Assembly (NCBI GenBank): GCA_038502055.1
Contig: JAXRKN010000043.1
Location: forward strand, 2,108,001-2,172,000
Length of the DNA: 64,000 bases
Direction: 5' to 3'
DNA from: Tanytarsus gracilentus
Lineage: Eukaryota; Arthropoda; Insecta; Diptera; Chironomidae
In this document: piece after piece, positions 22,635 through 34,321 of the stretch
How the letters are laid out: every line of letters starts with the position of its first letter
Position numbering within the stretch: position 1 is the stretch's first letter
Position numbers and translations under genes: made by a program
Notes under the pieces: generated by a model
Database searches by the model: none
What the model saw: the letters and a program-made list of their open reading frames with translations, nothing else
What the model was told of the DNA's origin: nothing

Positions 22635-23704
22635 GCTCCTTATGATTTTGTGCAGATAAAAAATTCCTATTAAAACTTTTTTGTCATTTTATTCATGAAA
22701 TAAAATCAAAAGTGAGTGTGCGTGTGACAGCATACAGGAAACTTTTTAATGAACTAGCTTTTTTCAATTGTGATTTTTATCTTGGTAATTAAAAAAGTGT
22801 TGGTGAGATTCATTTAAAGTTTCTTGAACTTTCAGAAAAATATTGCTGATTTTTAACAAAAAAAATTCAATGAAAATATTTTTAAATTTTTTTACATATA
22901 AATAAAATTATTTTTTTGCCGTTTTTCCAAGAAATTTTGACAAACAACTTTTTACGCACTTTTTATAAAAAACATTTCCATGAATTTTTTTCTTTTCACA
23001 AAGTTAACAACAAAAGAAGATTTTTTACAAGTAACTAAGCTCAATTTCAATAAATCGCCAGACTTACGGAAATCTTGTTGTCGAACAATCGCTTTAAGTG
23101 TCTTCTGGGTGTTTCGATGCCTTCCTGGAATTTTTTTTGATCCTTTTCGGAGAATTTTTTTTGTGTGATTAAGGAAGAATTTTTCAATGAAGATTTGATT
23201 CAATCAGGTGAAATTTTTCGTTGAAATTTTAGTTTTAACTTAATTTATCCTCTTATAAAAAAATTAATTAATTTTCCACGTGGATACACAAAAAATAGAT
23301 TCTTTGTTGCCAATCGCTACCGACCCATAAAAAAGAAACCAGGGCAGTCGCAATGATTCTTAAAAATTCTTCCCCTTATCAACCAACTAATTAATTCCCG
23401 AAAGAAATTTTTGTCTTAATTCGTTTAACAACAATAGACTGTCATCGGAATGTCCACAACCCGAAAACATATCGGTGGGAATTTTTTCGCGAGCTTCAGC
23501 AACAAAAAATAGACTAGATCGATTGGAAGATGATTGATGGTTTTCTTCGCTGCAAAAAGTTCATTCATACACGTAAGTGCAGAAACAGATAAAATTCTTG
23601 ATTGACATCGAATGGGTGAAAAGTATAAAATCAAAAGCGCTTGCGGGCTGCGAGACAGTTAATTTTTAATTTAGCGGTCGATCGGTAAACGAAATAATTA
23701 AGAG
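22635..23704. other. Intergenic region with the peritrophin gene promoter
   Basis: Contains the Npc2-like poly(A) signal near 22699 and the TATA box of the next gene near 23624. Overlapping open frames on both strands around 22950-23200 lack any domain signal; a 57-nt AG..GT block on the minus strand (about 23060-23130) lacks a pyrimidine tract and was not accepted as an exon. Confidence 0.6.
23624..23660 (+). promoter_or_regulatory. Core promoter of the peritrophin-domain gene
   Basis: TATAAAA at 23624-23630 and an initiator-like ACAGTT at 23655-23660, about 33 nt apart, lie 45-80 nt before the start codon at 23705. This implies a 5' UTR of roughly 48 nt. Confidence 0.6.
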
Positions 23705-26159
23705 ATGGCAAAAGTCCATCAAATTTTTGTGATTTTTTCACTTTTCCTTGTACTTGGATCGTGTAAAAAGTGTACGGTTGGTGATAGAGAGATTGATGTG
23801 CCAGAGGATATGGATTGTGGTGCTTTTACACCCATCAAGAGACCTCACAATGTCGTTAGTGAAATTCATGCAGATCAAATTACTGCAGTCATTAAACCTT
23901 ACTTCTGGAATGGTTTTCCGTTTCCGCCCAACTCAGGATTTCCTCCTCGCTTCCCTGGCGTTGGCTTCCCTTCACGTTGGTTCCGCCCCAACCGAAGACG
24001 ACCACGACCACCACGTCCTCCAGTTGACGACACCGAAGAATGTCCCGATGAAGGAATAAAATTCATTTCCCATCCAGATAATTGTGAAAAATATATTTTG
24101 TGTGTCGATGGCGATGAGGTGGCGACACTCGAGTGTCCAAATAATCTTCACTTTAGCAGAAGTCTTCGAACGTGCACGCATCCATTCGAGGCGGAATGTG
24201 AGGACTTTGATTTTGAATGCGATCCCGATAATGCGTCGATCCAATTCTTACCCGATGTCACTGACTGCAATGCCTACTTTGTGTGCTTTGGCGGCAATCA
24301 AATTTCAATGAGATGCGGTGCTGGACTTCACTGGAACTTTATTCAAGAGCAATGCATGGAGCCTGATGATGCAAATTGTCCATGGGAAGATGCCGAAGAA
24401 ATCCCAACGATTGCGATTAATATTGCGAGAAATAATTTGGCAATTCCTCCGAATTTAATTCCACCATCAAATGGCAATGTTGTCACGCCAGCTAGAAGAT
24501 GTCCTGCGACTGGTTTAGAGCAAATACCAGTACCTGGAAATTGCGAAGAGTTTATAATCTGCTTTAATGGTCAAGAATTCCCGCAAACATGTCCGAATGG
24601 ACTTCATTTCTGTAAGTATTGAATTTATTTAATAAAAGTTAATTAAATTAATTATTTAACACTAAATTAGGTCAAGATATGCGAGTTTGTCTTCCACCTG
24701 ATGTTGCCAACTGCGGTGTCGGATGTCCGTCAACAGGAATCGCATTTTTACCTCACGAAGATGACTGTAATCTTTACTACATTTGCTTCGGTGGCACTGC
24801 TCACGTTATGCGTTGTCCTGGAGACACTCACTGGTCGGTTGAAAGCAATCAATGTATGGATCCACTCGAAGCTGGTTGTGAAGATAACGACGCACCACTC
24901 CAATGTCCACCAACTGGCATCGAACAAATTCCATATCCATATGATTGTGAGCAATACATTTTGTGCATTAATGGCATGGAAATTCCTCTCTCTTGCGCAC
25001 CCGGACTTCACTTTTCGCCATCATTAAGAATTTGCACGGCACCCGAAATTGCTGAGTGTGAGGAGCAACAAAGGGGATGTCCGGAAGTTGACGATCCATT
25101 AAATATAGTTTTTTTGCCGAACGAAGAGGATTGCAATCTTTATTATCTCTGTTGGGGAGGTGAGAAATTTATTAAATTTATTAAAATTCCACAAATGTTT
25201 AACTTAAATTTTAAAGGTAATCAAATTCCAATGGCTTGTCCTCCTGGTTTACATTGGAGCGATGAAAGTAATGCTTGTATGGATCCTGAAGACGCTAATT
25301 GTGACTTTGGCACTTTTGAATGTCCTGAGAATGGAGTTGAAAATTTTCCACATCCCGATACGTGCTCGAAATTCTTCCTTTGCGTTAATGGACAGCAACT
25401 TGATAGAGAATGTCCGGGAGATCTTCATGTAAGATTTTTTGACAATTTATTTTTGTAATTAAAAACTTTTTATTTAGTTCTCGCCTCACACTCGCACTTG
25501 CTTGCATCCTGGTAAGTTTAATTAAAAAATTTAAAATTTATTAATTTAAATTTATAAATTTAGATCTCGCCGGCTGTGAAGGTTGGGAATGTCCCAATGT
25601 TGGAGTCACTTTCATCCCTAACCCTGAAGATTGTGCAAGTTACTTCTTCTGCTTTAATGGACAAGAAATTCCAATGAGATGTGGCGGCAACATGCACTGG
25701 AGCATTTTAGATCAAACTTGCATGTCTGCAAACGACGCAAATTGCCCATTCGGCGAAGAAGGTGAAGAGCCAATGGTCGTGGAGGAAACTTGTCCACCGA
25801 CCGGTGTCATTGCCATTCGACATTCAACTTCATGCCACCAATATATTCTCTGCATTAATGGCGCTGAAATGGTTAGAGATTGCCCACAAGGAACTGAATT
25901 TTCGACAGAATCAAAGACTTGCGTTCACCCAATGGTCGCAAAATGTGGGGCAAAGTACACATCTGCATCATTAACTGAAACATGTCCAACAATCACGTCC
26001 CTCCAAGACATTGTCTTCCGTGCAAATCCTCAAGATTGTGAGTCCTACTTGCTCTGCTTACCTAGCGAGGCTGTAACATTGAGATGCGGTGAAGGTTTCC
26101 ACTGGAATTCACACAAACAAAAGTGCATGACTCGAGATCAGGCACACTGTCGAGCATAG
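23705..26159 (+). CDS. Secreted chitin-binding protein with ten peritrophin-A domains
   Basis: A peritrophic-matrix or cuticle protein that binds chitin. Exons 23705-24611, 24671-25159, 25217-25428, 25478-25511 (34 nt) and 25564-26159 total 2238 nt and encode 745 residues. A signal peptide is followed by a short Cys-bearing segment, a Phe/Pro/Arg-rich linker (about residues 69-107), then ten six-Cys type-2 chitin-binding domains. The domains alternate: odd ones end in LHFS with a HP/APE..EC close and carry an ING/VNG core; even ones end in LHWS or LHWN with QCM.P.DANC and carry a FGG/WGG/FNG core. This implies five copies of a two-domain unit. In the third domain a splice makes LHFC where neighbours have LHFS. 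AATAAA at 26256-26261. Without enzymatic domains it is structural. Confidence 0.95.
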
Positions 26160-26894
26160 GTTTATATCGAACGAGCTTGTTGATAATTATTGATAGAGTT
26201 TTCTCCGTAAAATCCACAATCAATATTTATTAATGTCAATAGACAAGAAAGTGATAATAAAATCGATTGAATGTCAATATTTTTGTTGTTAACTTTCAGT
26301 GGTTTTTGATGTGAAAGTGGGACACTGAAAAATTTGCTACAAATTATTTTTCACTTAATCAATCAATCAAAAAAATTCTGGTGATTCATGTTCGATTAAG
26401 TTATTCGATAAAAGAACTTTCTTATCAGCTGAATGTATGCTGTTATAAATTTTCACCCTTGAATGACTAATTGTTGATAAATCAAAGAGAGTAATTCCTA
26501 TAAATTGATTACAAATGTGTCAAACTGGGGTTTTCCTCTCTAAACAACAATTTAGGTTGTTTGGAAAATGATTTTCCGTCAACAGTAGCTTGAAGGGAAA
26601 ACCCTACAAGTTTCTAAATATAAATTTTGCGATATTCAATGAAACAAAAATTATTAATTAATTTTTCACGTCGGCATAACTCTAATTATTTGTGCAGACA
26701 GGCGAGAAAACTGAGTCACTTGATTTTTCAAAACAAATTCACTTAAAGATCAATTGATCGTTTTATCAATTCGGAAGTAATGCTTGAACTGCCTCATAAT
26801 CTTATCAACAGATTATGATGACAATATAAAAGCAACCATGTGGCCAAAAATAATCATTTTTAACTGTGCAATTGGAGAATAAAGTCTGAGAAAA
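26160..26894. other. Intergenic region, peritrophin 3' end and silk-like gene promoter
   Basis: AT-rich, with the poly(A) signal of the upstream gene at 26256-26261 and a TATA box at 26825. No gene was recognised between them. Confidence 0.6.
26825..26832 (+). promoter_or_regulatory. TATA box of the sequon-repeat gene
   Basis: TATAAAAG sits 70 nt before the start codon at 26895, predicting transcription start near 26855. A strong consensus TATA fits a highly expressed tissue-specific secretory gene. Confidence 0.6.
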
Positions 26895-27983
26895 ATGTTG
26901 GGAAATATTGCGTTTGGATTTACACTTTATTTGGTGTTCAATATTTTAATTTTTGGCAATGGAAAAGTCGTAAAAAATCCATCGCATCCAAACTTCAATC
27001 AAACTACAACTTTATCATATAACTTTTCGACCACCGCTAACTGGAATGTCTCGACAACAAAAAGCTTTAATCAAAGCACTACAAATTCATGGAACTTTAC
27101 CACACCATCACCTCCTAATTTTAACGAAACCACAACTTCCTGGAATTTTACAACAACTAATCACTGGAATGCTTCAACAACAAATTCTTGGAACGTAACT
27201 TTGCCTTCTAATAGTTCGTCTCCAGGAACTAATTGGTCAACCACAAGTTACTGGAATGTAACATCAACACCTGATTGGAACTTTACCACAATTTCGCCTT
27301 CCTGGAATTTTACAACTATTTCACAACCTTTCATAAACTCAACGACGTCGTCCTGGAATGTAACTTATCCAACAATTCCAAATTTCAATGGAACTACGCC
27401 CAATTGGAACTTTACTACACCTTTTTGGAACGTCACATATCCAACAACACCAGGTTTGAATTTTACCACCCCTTCCTGGAATTTTACAACGCCCAGTTGG
27501 AATTTTACAACGCATTCAACGCCCAATTGGAATTTTACAACGCATTCAACGCCCAATTGGAATTTTACAACGCATTCAACGCCCAGTTGGAATTTTACAA
27601 CACCTTCCTTGAATGTCACATCTCCTTCGTGGAATTTTACAACGCCTTCGACGCCCAATTGGAATTTTACAACGCATTCAACTTCTAATTGGAATTTTAC
27701 TACGCCAACACCAAATTTCAATCAAACTGAATTTACAACAAATTCTCCGACTAGCAACTCAACTTTTCCGACAGTTTTAACAACTTTGCCTAATGAAAAT
27801 TCAACAAACATTGAAACAAGTTTGTCACCAACAGAAAATCCTACTGTCATACCCACCACATTACCACCAATTGAATCAACAGTTCCTTCTAACACCACCT
27901 ACTTCACTGTCATACCAACAGCAAAAATTCGAACAGAAAATGAACATTTTTTTGGCAATAAAATTTTAAAAGTTTTGAATTAG
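26895..27983 (+). CDS. Secreted N-glycosylation-sequon repeat protein, ssp160/mucin-like
   Basis: A single-exon gene of 362 residues. A hydrophobic N-terminus (about residues 5-22) serves as signal peptide. Nearly the whole mature protein repeats Trp-Asn-(Phe/Val/Ala)-(Thr/Ser) separated by Thr/Ser/Pro runs, giving more than thirty Asn-Xaa-Thr/Ser sequons. A core of near-identical 30-nt units (27491-27600) encodes ten-residue repeats. The C-terminus (about residue 275 on) loses Trp and becomes Thr/Pro-rich. There are no cysteines in the repeats. Dense sequons are a hallmark of chironomid special-lobe silk protein ssp160 (Pfam SSP160), and mucin-like glue is the alternative; the family link is inference from composition. 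AATAAA at 28066-28071. Confidence 0.8.
   Translation: MLGNIAFGFTLYLVFNILIFGNGKVVKNPSHPNFNQTTTLSYNFSTTANWNVSTTKSFNQSTTNSWNFTTPSPPNFNETTTSWNFTTTNHWNASTTNSWNVTLPSNSSSPGTNWSTTSYWNVTSTPDWNFTTISPSWNFTTISQPFINSTTSSWNVTYPTIPNFNGTTPNWNFTTPFWNVTYPTTPGLNFTTPSWNFTTPSWNFTTHSTPNWNFTTHSTPNWNFTTHSTPSWNFTTPSLNVTSPSWNFTTPSTPNWNFTTHSTSNWNFTTPTPNFNQTEFTTNSPTSNSTFPTVLTTLPNENSTNIETSLSPTENPTVIPTTLPPIESTVPSNTTYFTVIPTAKIRTENEHFFGNKILKVLN
27491..27690 (+). repeat. 30-nt coding minisatellite within the sequon-repeat gene
   Basis: The unit GCCCARTTGG + AATTTTACAA + CGCATTCAAC repeats without gaps at 27491, 27521 and 27551, continues partly at 27581, and recurs near 27652. Units differ by single bases, showing recent expansion or homogenisation. 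Confidence 0.85.
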
Positions 27984-28150
27984 TTCAAACTTCAAATGTG
28001 ACGTTAATTGCAATTTTATCTGCAACTAAAAAATTGTAATTTTTGGTGAAGGAAAAATTCTTTTTAATAAAGTCTCACAAAATACTTTAAAACTTTTTTA
28101 TTTTCCTCTTTTTCAGAAGATGGAAAAAGGAGAAAACGTGAAGAAGAAAA

Positions 28151-28892
28151 ATGAAAGTTTTAATTGCGCTTCTAATGGTGACAGAAATTTATTGTATCGA
28201 TCCATCTTGCGATATTTTCCAGCGTCCTTTTTTCAACGAGAATAATGTGATCGAAGCAAAAGAAATGCAATTTCTAAAAGTAACAAAGATTTTTTTAGGG
28301 TCAAATTTAAATTTTAAAGCTTTTTATTTTTCAGTGAATTTAATTGTCGATTTGATACAGAGTGAAATTTGATTGGTCATTGAAGATTAAATAAAAATTC
28401 AATTAAATAATTTTTAATTAAAATCCAGCAAATGGAAAGTTGGTGGTGCATAAAAATATATTAAATTATCAAAAAAAGCCTTTTTAGTTTGCAGGACGTT
28501 GAAATATTTTGTGAAAACCCATGGCGGATTTCGTTAAGCTTTAAATAATTTTCGACTTTACTGCAAATGTCATTCTTAAGGTTAATGTGTGCGTTGAAGT
28601 AAATCCTTTATCTTGTAGTGAAAATCAAATCTGCACTTACGCAAGTGGAAGAGATTTATGTCAACGAGACAGCGGAAGTCCGAATTTCCTTTGAAGGTAG
28701 ACTCCAAAGATTATTTCAAATTTGGAATCTTAAGATAAAATTGAAATTGCTGAATTTAAAGACAATAAAGTCGGAAAAGAAAACTTCCAACCTAATTTTA
28801 AATAAATTTAAATTGTTTTAAATATTTTTTTGTAGCAACGGAATTGCTTGTGCGTCAGTGTAACCACCAACGTAAGTTCAAATCTTGACTGA
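28151..28892 (+). pseudogene. Broken CUB-serine protease paralogue
   Basis: Remains of a gene like the intact CUB-serine protease 500 nt downstream. At 28151 a start codon and signal peptide lead into CDIFQRPFF, matching CDFFQRLTT of the neighbour, but most of the CUB domain is missing and frames are interrupted. At 28566-28694 a fragment resembling the end of the protease domain is readable (QICTYASGRDLCQRDSGSP, then a stop), aligning with the neighbour's QICSFGGVGRDTCQSDSGGP. At about 28837-28892 a further block resembles its C-terminus (SVTTNVSSNLD) and ends in a stop where the family has Trp. There is no room for the His and Asp exons. A short expressed remnant is possible but enzymatic activity is not. 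Confidence 0.75.
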
Positions 28893-29378
28893 ATTCAAAG
28901 GAACACCATGCCAACTGTTTATTGCGTTAAATAAAATGTATATGGAAAAATATTAATTTTTAGCATCCTACACATCCTTAAATCCTACACGAAAAATTGT
29001 TTATATTTTTTTCTACGCATCTAAAAAAGTTAAAAAGTTCACAAAAAATTAACCACTGTATTTTCAGCATATTTTACATTTTGCAACGAAAGTTTATTAA
29101 TGATTTAAGTCAAAACTGCATCAAAACCAATTCAATGTCACTGTCTGCTTGATATCTTATTAAAAACATATTTACTGCATAAAATTTTTGTAACACCTCT
29201 AAGTAGTTCATCGCACATATAAATTTTAACTTGTCACCAATAAAACCCGAAATAAAAGAACTTCACTGGAAGCGAGCGCAATATTTATCATCATGTAATT
29301 AATTAAACACACACCGCAGACTGATAGTGCTGAAGCTACACGAAAATTGTTCTCACATTTCTCTTTAAGCGAGCAACG
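28893..29378. other. Intergenic region before the CUB-serine protease
   Basis: AT-rich. A TATA-like TATAAAT at 29218-29224 lies about 155 nt before the start codon at 29379 and could direct it. Nothing else was recognised. Confidence 0.5.
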
Positions 29379-31341
29379 ATGAAGTTTGGAAGTTTATTTT
29401 TCATGCTTTTAATTAAATTTTCCTCGTCACTCGAGCAGTTTGGTGACTGTGACTTCTTCCAGAGACTAACGACAAGTTCTCAGTTCACAATCACATCACC
29501 GGGATATCCTGGCAATTATTTAAGAAGCACTCAATGTCGATGGGCAGCGGAAGCACCGCCTGGTTTCAAAATCTCACTTAACTGCAATGAAGTTCGCCTT
29601 CCATCGACCCTCTCGTGTCTCGGCGACAACCTATCTGTATCAACAACCGGTCGTGTAGATCTCGGCGATGCTAAACGCTTTTGCGGAAGCAGCCCTTTTC
29701 AAATCGAATCAACAAGTTACCGGATGACAATCGCACTTAGAGTTGGAAGAGTCTCGAGGGGTGGAAATTTCCGGTGCAGCATTAGAGCGGTGAAAAATAA
29801 TTGCGAGTGCGGAGCGAGAAACAAAGGAAGAATCGGTAATGTAAATTCAGAGATGGGCGATTACAAAAAAATACTTGTAATATTATTTAATTTTGAAAAA
29901 TTAAGAAATCTAATTAATTTTTTGTAATTGACGATCTCTGACTTTAAAGAAAATTTACAAACTGACGCTTATGAGATTATAAAGGTGTGAGAATAATACT
30001 GGAAATATTTTAATACATTAATTAATTAATCAATTAATGTAATTTCCCATCTTTTTTCCAAATATTTTCAATCACTTTATCAAAAATTTAACTTTTAAAC
30101 TAGTTGGTGGAACTCAAACAATTCCCAACGAATATCCAAGTATGGCAGGTCTCGTTGACTTTATCGAACGGAGAGTTTTCTGTGGAGCAACAATCAGTAA
30201 GTAAATCAGCTTTATGAGCTAGTTCAACAATGTGTAAAATTAAATTTTTATCAGTTTCAAGAACGCACGCTTTATCAGCAGCACATTGTCGGATGGGTCG
30301 TAAGATCTCTAACATGGGTATTATTGTGGGCGAACATGATACGACTATTGGTCGTGATTCAACCTACACGAAACTCATTCGAGTGGCAGAGTTTGTAAAT
30401 CATCCACAATTCAACTCTGACACAAATGCAAATGACATTGCTCTGGTCAAAACAATCACACCATTGACATTTACAAAAGGCGTACAACCAGCGTGCCTTC
30501 CTTTTCGGTTTAGTAGTGAATCCCTTGTTGGACGGTTAGTGCAAGCTGTCGGATGGTAATAACAATATTTGCTTTTGTGATGAAGTCATAAAGAAAAATG
30601 TATCTGACACACATATAATATAGGGGTAGCGTTGAGTTTGCCGGCCCTCAATCTGACATCCTTCAGCACGTATCGTTGACCATTGTGGAACGAGGAAATT
30701 GTACGGCAAAGCAAATTTGCTCCTTTGGTGGTGTTGGTAGAGACACTTGTCAATCAGGTGGGTGGCAAAGAGAAAGTTTTAAAGGGGATGAGATGACTAA
30801 TTTAGGTCAATATCTCGAATGACGTCGATTGTCATACAAAATTTGGGTTGAATGATATCGAACGCCCACTTAATAGAATCTTAAGCGAATTAAGGAGGAT
30901 TGTGAAAATAATTTGGGTTAATTGAGTTGCTTAAAATTATTAAAAATTTGCAGATGCTAAAAATAATTTTCCAAGTTGTCTGTTGACCTAATTTTCATGA
31001 CATTCAGCAATTTTTCCTCTTCACTGAGTTTTATAATCTCACAAAAAGCTTTTTTTTCTCCATAGAGTAAATTATCGAAACTCCAATTTCCTTTAAGCTT
31101 CCTAATTTCAACAATTTATGCTCGAAACCGTAAACCGAGTCATATCTCAATCTATACTTCATCCTTTTTAGATTCCGGTGGTCCGCTTTATCTCAACGAG
31201 AACAACCTTCTCTACCCGGTCGGAATTGTCTCATATGGCTTAGGATGTGGCACACTTGAACCCGCTGTCAACACGAGAGTCGCCGCTTATCTCGATTGGA
31301 TCATTGAGAGAACACCAACGACATCTTACTGTGTGCTCTGA
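29379..31341 (+). CDS. Secreted CUB-domain trypsin-like serine protease
   Basis: An extracellular S1-family serine protease with an N-terminal CUB domain, like insect venom/salivary CUB-serine proteases. Exons 29379-29835, 30104-30196, 30255-30555, 30624-30757 and 31172-31341 (1155 nt) encode 384 residues. Signal peptide about 1-18; CUB domain about 20-135 (SPGYPGNYLRSTQCRW and FCGSSPF); linker with Cys pair; activation site KGR then IVGGT, the first residue of which is made across the 29835/30104 splice. The triad is complete: SAAHC, NANDIALVK and SDSGGPL, the last split by intron 4. The specificity pocket region reads SDSGGP, with Cys/Ser context of trypsin-like enzymes. It lies next to a decayed paralogue (28151-28892), showing tandem duplication. 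The substrate is unknown. Confidence 0.94.
30758..31171 (+). other. Intron 4 of the CUB-serine protease
   Basis: AT-rich intron of 414 nt separating the Asp of DSGGP from its preceding codon base. No element was recognised. Confidence 0.7.
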
Positions 31342-31562
31342 GTGAGCGCGAAAATCTCAAAAATTTAATTTTAGAATTTTTTTTTCTCTTCTCTATGTAA
31401 GCCGGCTGTAAACACCATTCACTGGGCATTCGTCCAAACATTGAAAAAAGTTTTTTCTTTTTCTCACGGCAAGATTTTCAGCTTAAAAATTTTCCTTCTC
31501 AGTTTTTCTTCATTTTGCGTTGAATCAACAAGTTTTTGTGCGTAATTCATCAAAAAATTTTC

Positions 31563-34321
31563 ATGGAAGTCATTGAATCGCACAAAGCTGGCTGGAAAAT
31601 TAACGATCATGACGAAGGTTAGTTGTGTCACCACCAAAGATTTTCTCAATGAGATCGGAGAAAATCTCATACACACACTCGTGACGTACGCACGGTCATA
31701 TGTTCGCAAAAAAAACTTCATCATCATTTTTCTTCTTTAACCTTCATTACAGCTTGCTACATAGAGATTGATGAGGAGGAATTTCTCTCATCGGATGATG
31801 AGATTCAGAGCGATTCGAAGTGGTGCAATCTTCCCGATTTACTGCTTGAGGAAATTTTCTCATATCTTTCGATAAGCGAGAGGTTAGTGGGATGTGAATG
31901 AGATGAATGAGCTTGTTATTATGTGGAATAATTAAATGGGTGTTTGTTGGTATAAAACATGAGAAGTTCATTAATCATGCAATTAAAAAAATTCTCACAC
32001 GTGTTTATTTTATCAAATTACCAAAAGTGGGAAGAATCTTTTGATCTCTGAAAACCCTCAAAAACTAACTTTATCATAAAATCTTTCGAACCCACGCAAG
32101 TCTCAAAGGCAGTAAAATTTTCCAATTGCCTTAACGAGAAAAAAAGGGAGATTCCATTAGACAAATTGGGTCGCACAATCAGCGCTAAATTGTAGGCACA
32201 AAAATTACCATCGTGATCGGTTCAATTGATGCAACACAATCAAAAGCAAACAAGACTCGGAGTTGACCTTCCAGTCGTGTGTCACCCACTCAATAAATTT
32301 CAAAATGGTCATTGGGATGCGGAAGGAAAATTTAATTAAAAAAATTTCTCTACCCGCAAGTGAAACTTCATTAATTTGATGAATTTCTTCCTTCCAGATA
32401 TTACTGCACCCTCGTCTGCCGAAACTGGTATCGGGCCTTCTATTTGAAGAACGTTTGGCAGAACTTTCGAGTGGAGGATGATACGCTATGTCGTCAAAAA
32501 TTTAATTATTATAGCGGCTGGCAGCCGGTCCTCGACTGTTTGCGTTCGCAGTTGTGCTTGTCGCGCGTCGGACGCTTCATTCGAGGCATTGAAATTGTGC
32601 CCACTTATAATTTCAACAACATCTCACAGTTCATGACACTTCTCACGTTTAATCTTCAACAAAGCCGTCGCGAGGACAGCGAGACGCAATATTGGGAGGT
32701 TGGAAAGCGAATTGAGAGTTTCAAGTATATTTTTCCGTGTCACATGAACGTGAACGATGACGAGCATGTGAAGCTCTATGGAACGGGCGGACAATTGTTG
32801 AAAACACTTAAAGCACTTCTCTTCGAATTAAATCGATTGAAGCGTCTGAAGCTCATTGATTTGATGCTCGAACGATACGATGCGAAACATCTTCTCGATG
32901 AGGTGCTTGAATCGTGTAATTTCGTGCTGCAACATCTCGCACTCGTTAACTTAACTAAAACACATTGTCCGATCTTACACGCGGGACTCTTCTTTAATCT
33001 TCAAGTTTTAATTATTTCACCGCAAAACTTGGATGATGATGTGCTACAATTACTTGCATCGACGAAGCTGAAACATTTACACATCTTTCAGAACAAATAT
33101 TGTCCAACAACACCAGCTGGATGCTCGGAGAAAGCTTGGCGTAATTTAAGGAAGGATAATCCCAAGATTCAGGTGAGATTAATGAGAGTGGAAAAGATTT
33201 AAATTTTTCACGAATAAAAAGGTTTTTGTGGAAAATTTAGAGGTTTGAGTTGCTGGGTGAGATGTTCAAGGTTTTTTTTTTGAGATTTCATGATTAAAGT
33301 TGAAACCAACCAAAACGAGAAATTTTTAAAATTTGACACAAAATTTAAATATTTTAAATACGTTACGAAAATTTTGAAAATTGTTTCTTTAAATTTTCGC
33401 TTTAAACTTTTTGCAAGAACAAAAAACATGCACATACCTCACAAAACGATGCATTAACATAATAATTAAAAATTCAACTTATAATTAATTTTAAATTTAA
33501 AACAGAACGGTGAAAATTTCATCATCAGTTTTAGAGTTTTTGGGTATTTTAAGAAAGCTCTTGTAATTAATCCAAGAGCTTTTAAAAGCTTCAAGTTTTA
33601 ATTAAAAACTGGATTTAAAATTAAACTCGATTTAATTTAAAAATACTTTGAATTAAATTAACAGCAGAGAAATCCTTGAATGAAGCACCATTCTAACCCT
33701 TTTTTAAATAACAAGGTTAATTATATCAAACACTCAGAGCTCTAAAAGGCACGTCCTTAATTTATTCACCAACAGGTTCACCTTCGCTTCGAATCGACGA
33801 CAGCGTCTCGAAAAGATTTGACACTTCAACCCTCCGCTCCGGTCTATTCAATAACTTACCGCTCGCCCGACTATCAAATGACTGCTGAAAAGCTCATTTC
33901 TATTGTGGACATGTACAAGTACACACTGACGAGATTTGGACATGAACTTCTGCCCGAACTTCCTCCACCTCAACTATTTGATGATCGCATTGACACGCTG
34001 ATGCTGCTGATGGCACGTCAATGTCCGAATCTCACAAGTCTGACGATACGTGAAGTCATATCGACATCAACTCTACTCCTTCTCGCCAAAACCGCAATCA
34101 ATTTGTGTGAGCTGAATGTGAGGCGACGTGCTGTTATTGCGAAAATGGACTGGCCTGAAAATCAGGGCAATCAGGAATTCTTTGATTGGCTTCACATATC
34201 ATCACGTTCACATGAGGTGACGGAGAGAGAAATATCAAAACTTCTCGGATGCCGATGGACGATGCTGAGTGATGAAAGTTTCGAAAAGTTCCGAATCAAT
34301 TTGCCGGGTTATTCTTTTTGA
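31563..34321 (+). CDS. F-box protein, FBXO33/FBXO39-like with leucine-rich repeats
   Basis: A substrate-recognition subunit of an SCF ubiquitin ligase. Exons 31563-31617, 31753-31882, 32398-33172 and 33776-34321 (1506 nt) encode 501 residues. An acidic N-terminus (IEIDEEEFLSSDDEIQSD) is followed by the F-box at about residues 42-84 (WCNLPDLLLEEIFSYLSI ... LVCRNWY), then a long region of irregular leucine-rich repeats (for example LNRLKRLKLIDLML, FNLQVLIISPQNL, CPNLTSLTIREV) that would bind substrate. No signal peptide or membrane segment, so cytosolic or nuclear. AATAAA at 34392-34397. The F-box is clear; the exact orthologue is uncertain. Confidence 0.88.

Noticed and set aside
22952..23203. 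83-codon minus-strand frame with a 57-nt AG..GT block inside
   Set aside because: The acceptor lacks a pyrimidine tract (it is A-rich) and no partner exons were found nearby.
27275..27721. Long alternative frames (+ and -) across the sequon-repeat gene
   Set aside because: Shadows of a 30-nt repeat whose period is divisible by three. Only the frame with a signal peptide and TATA box is credible.
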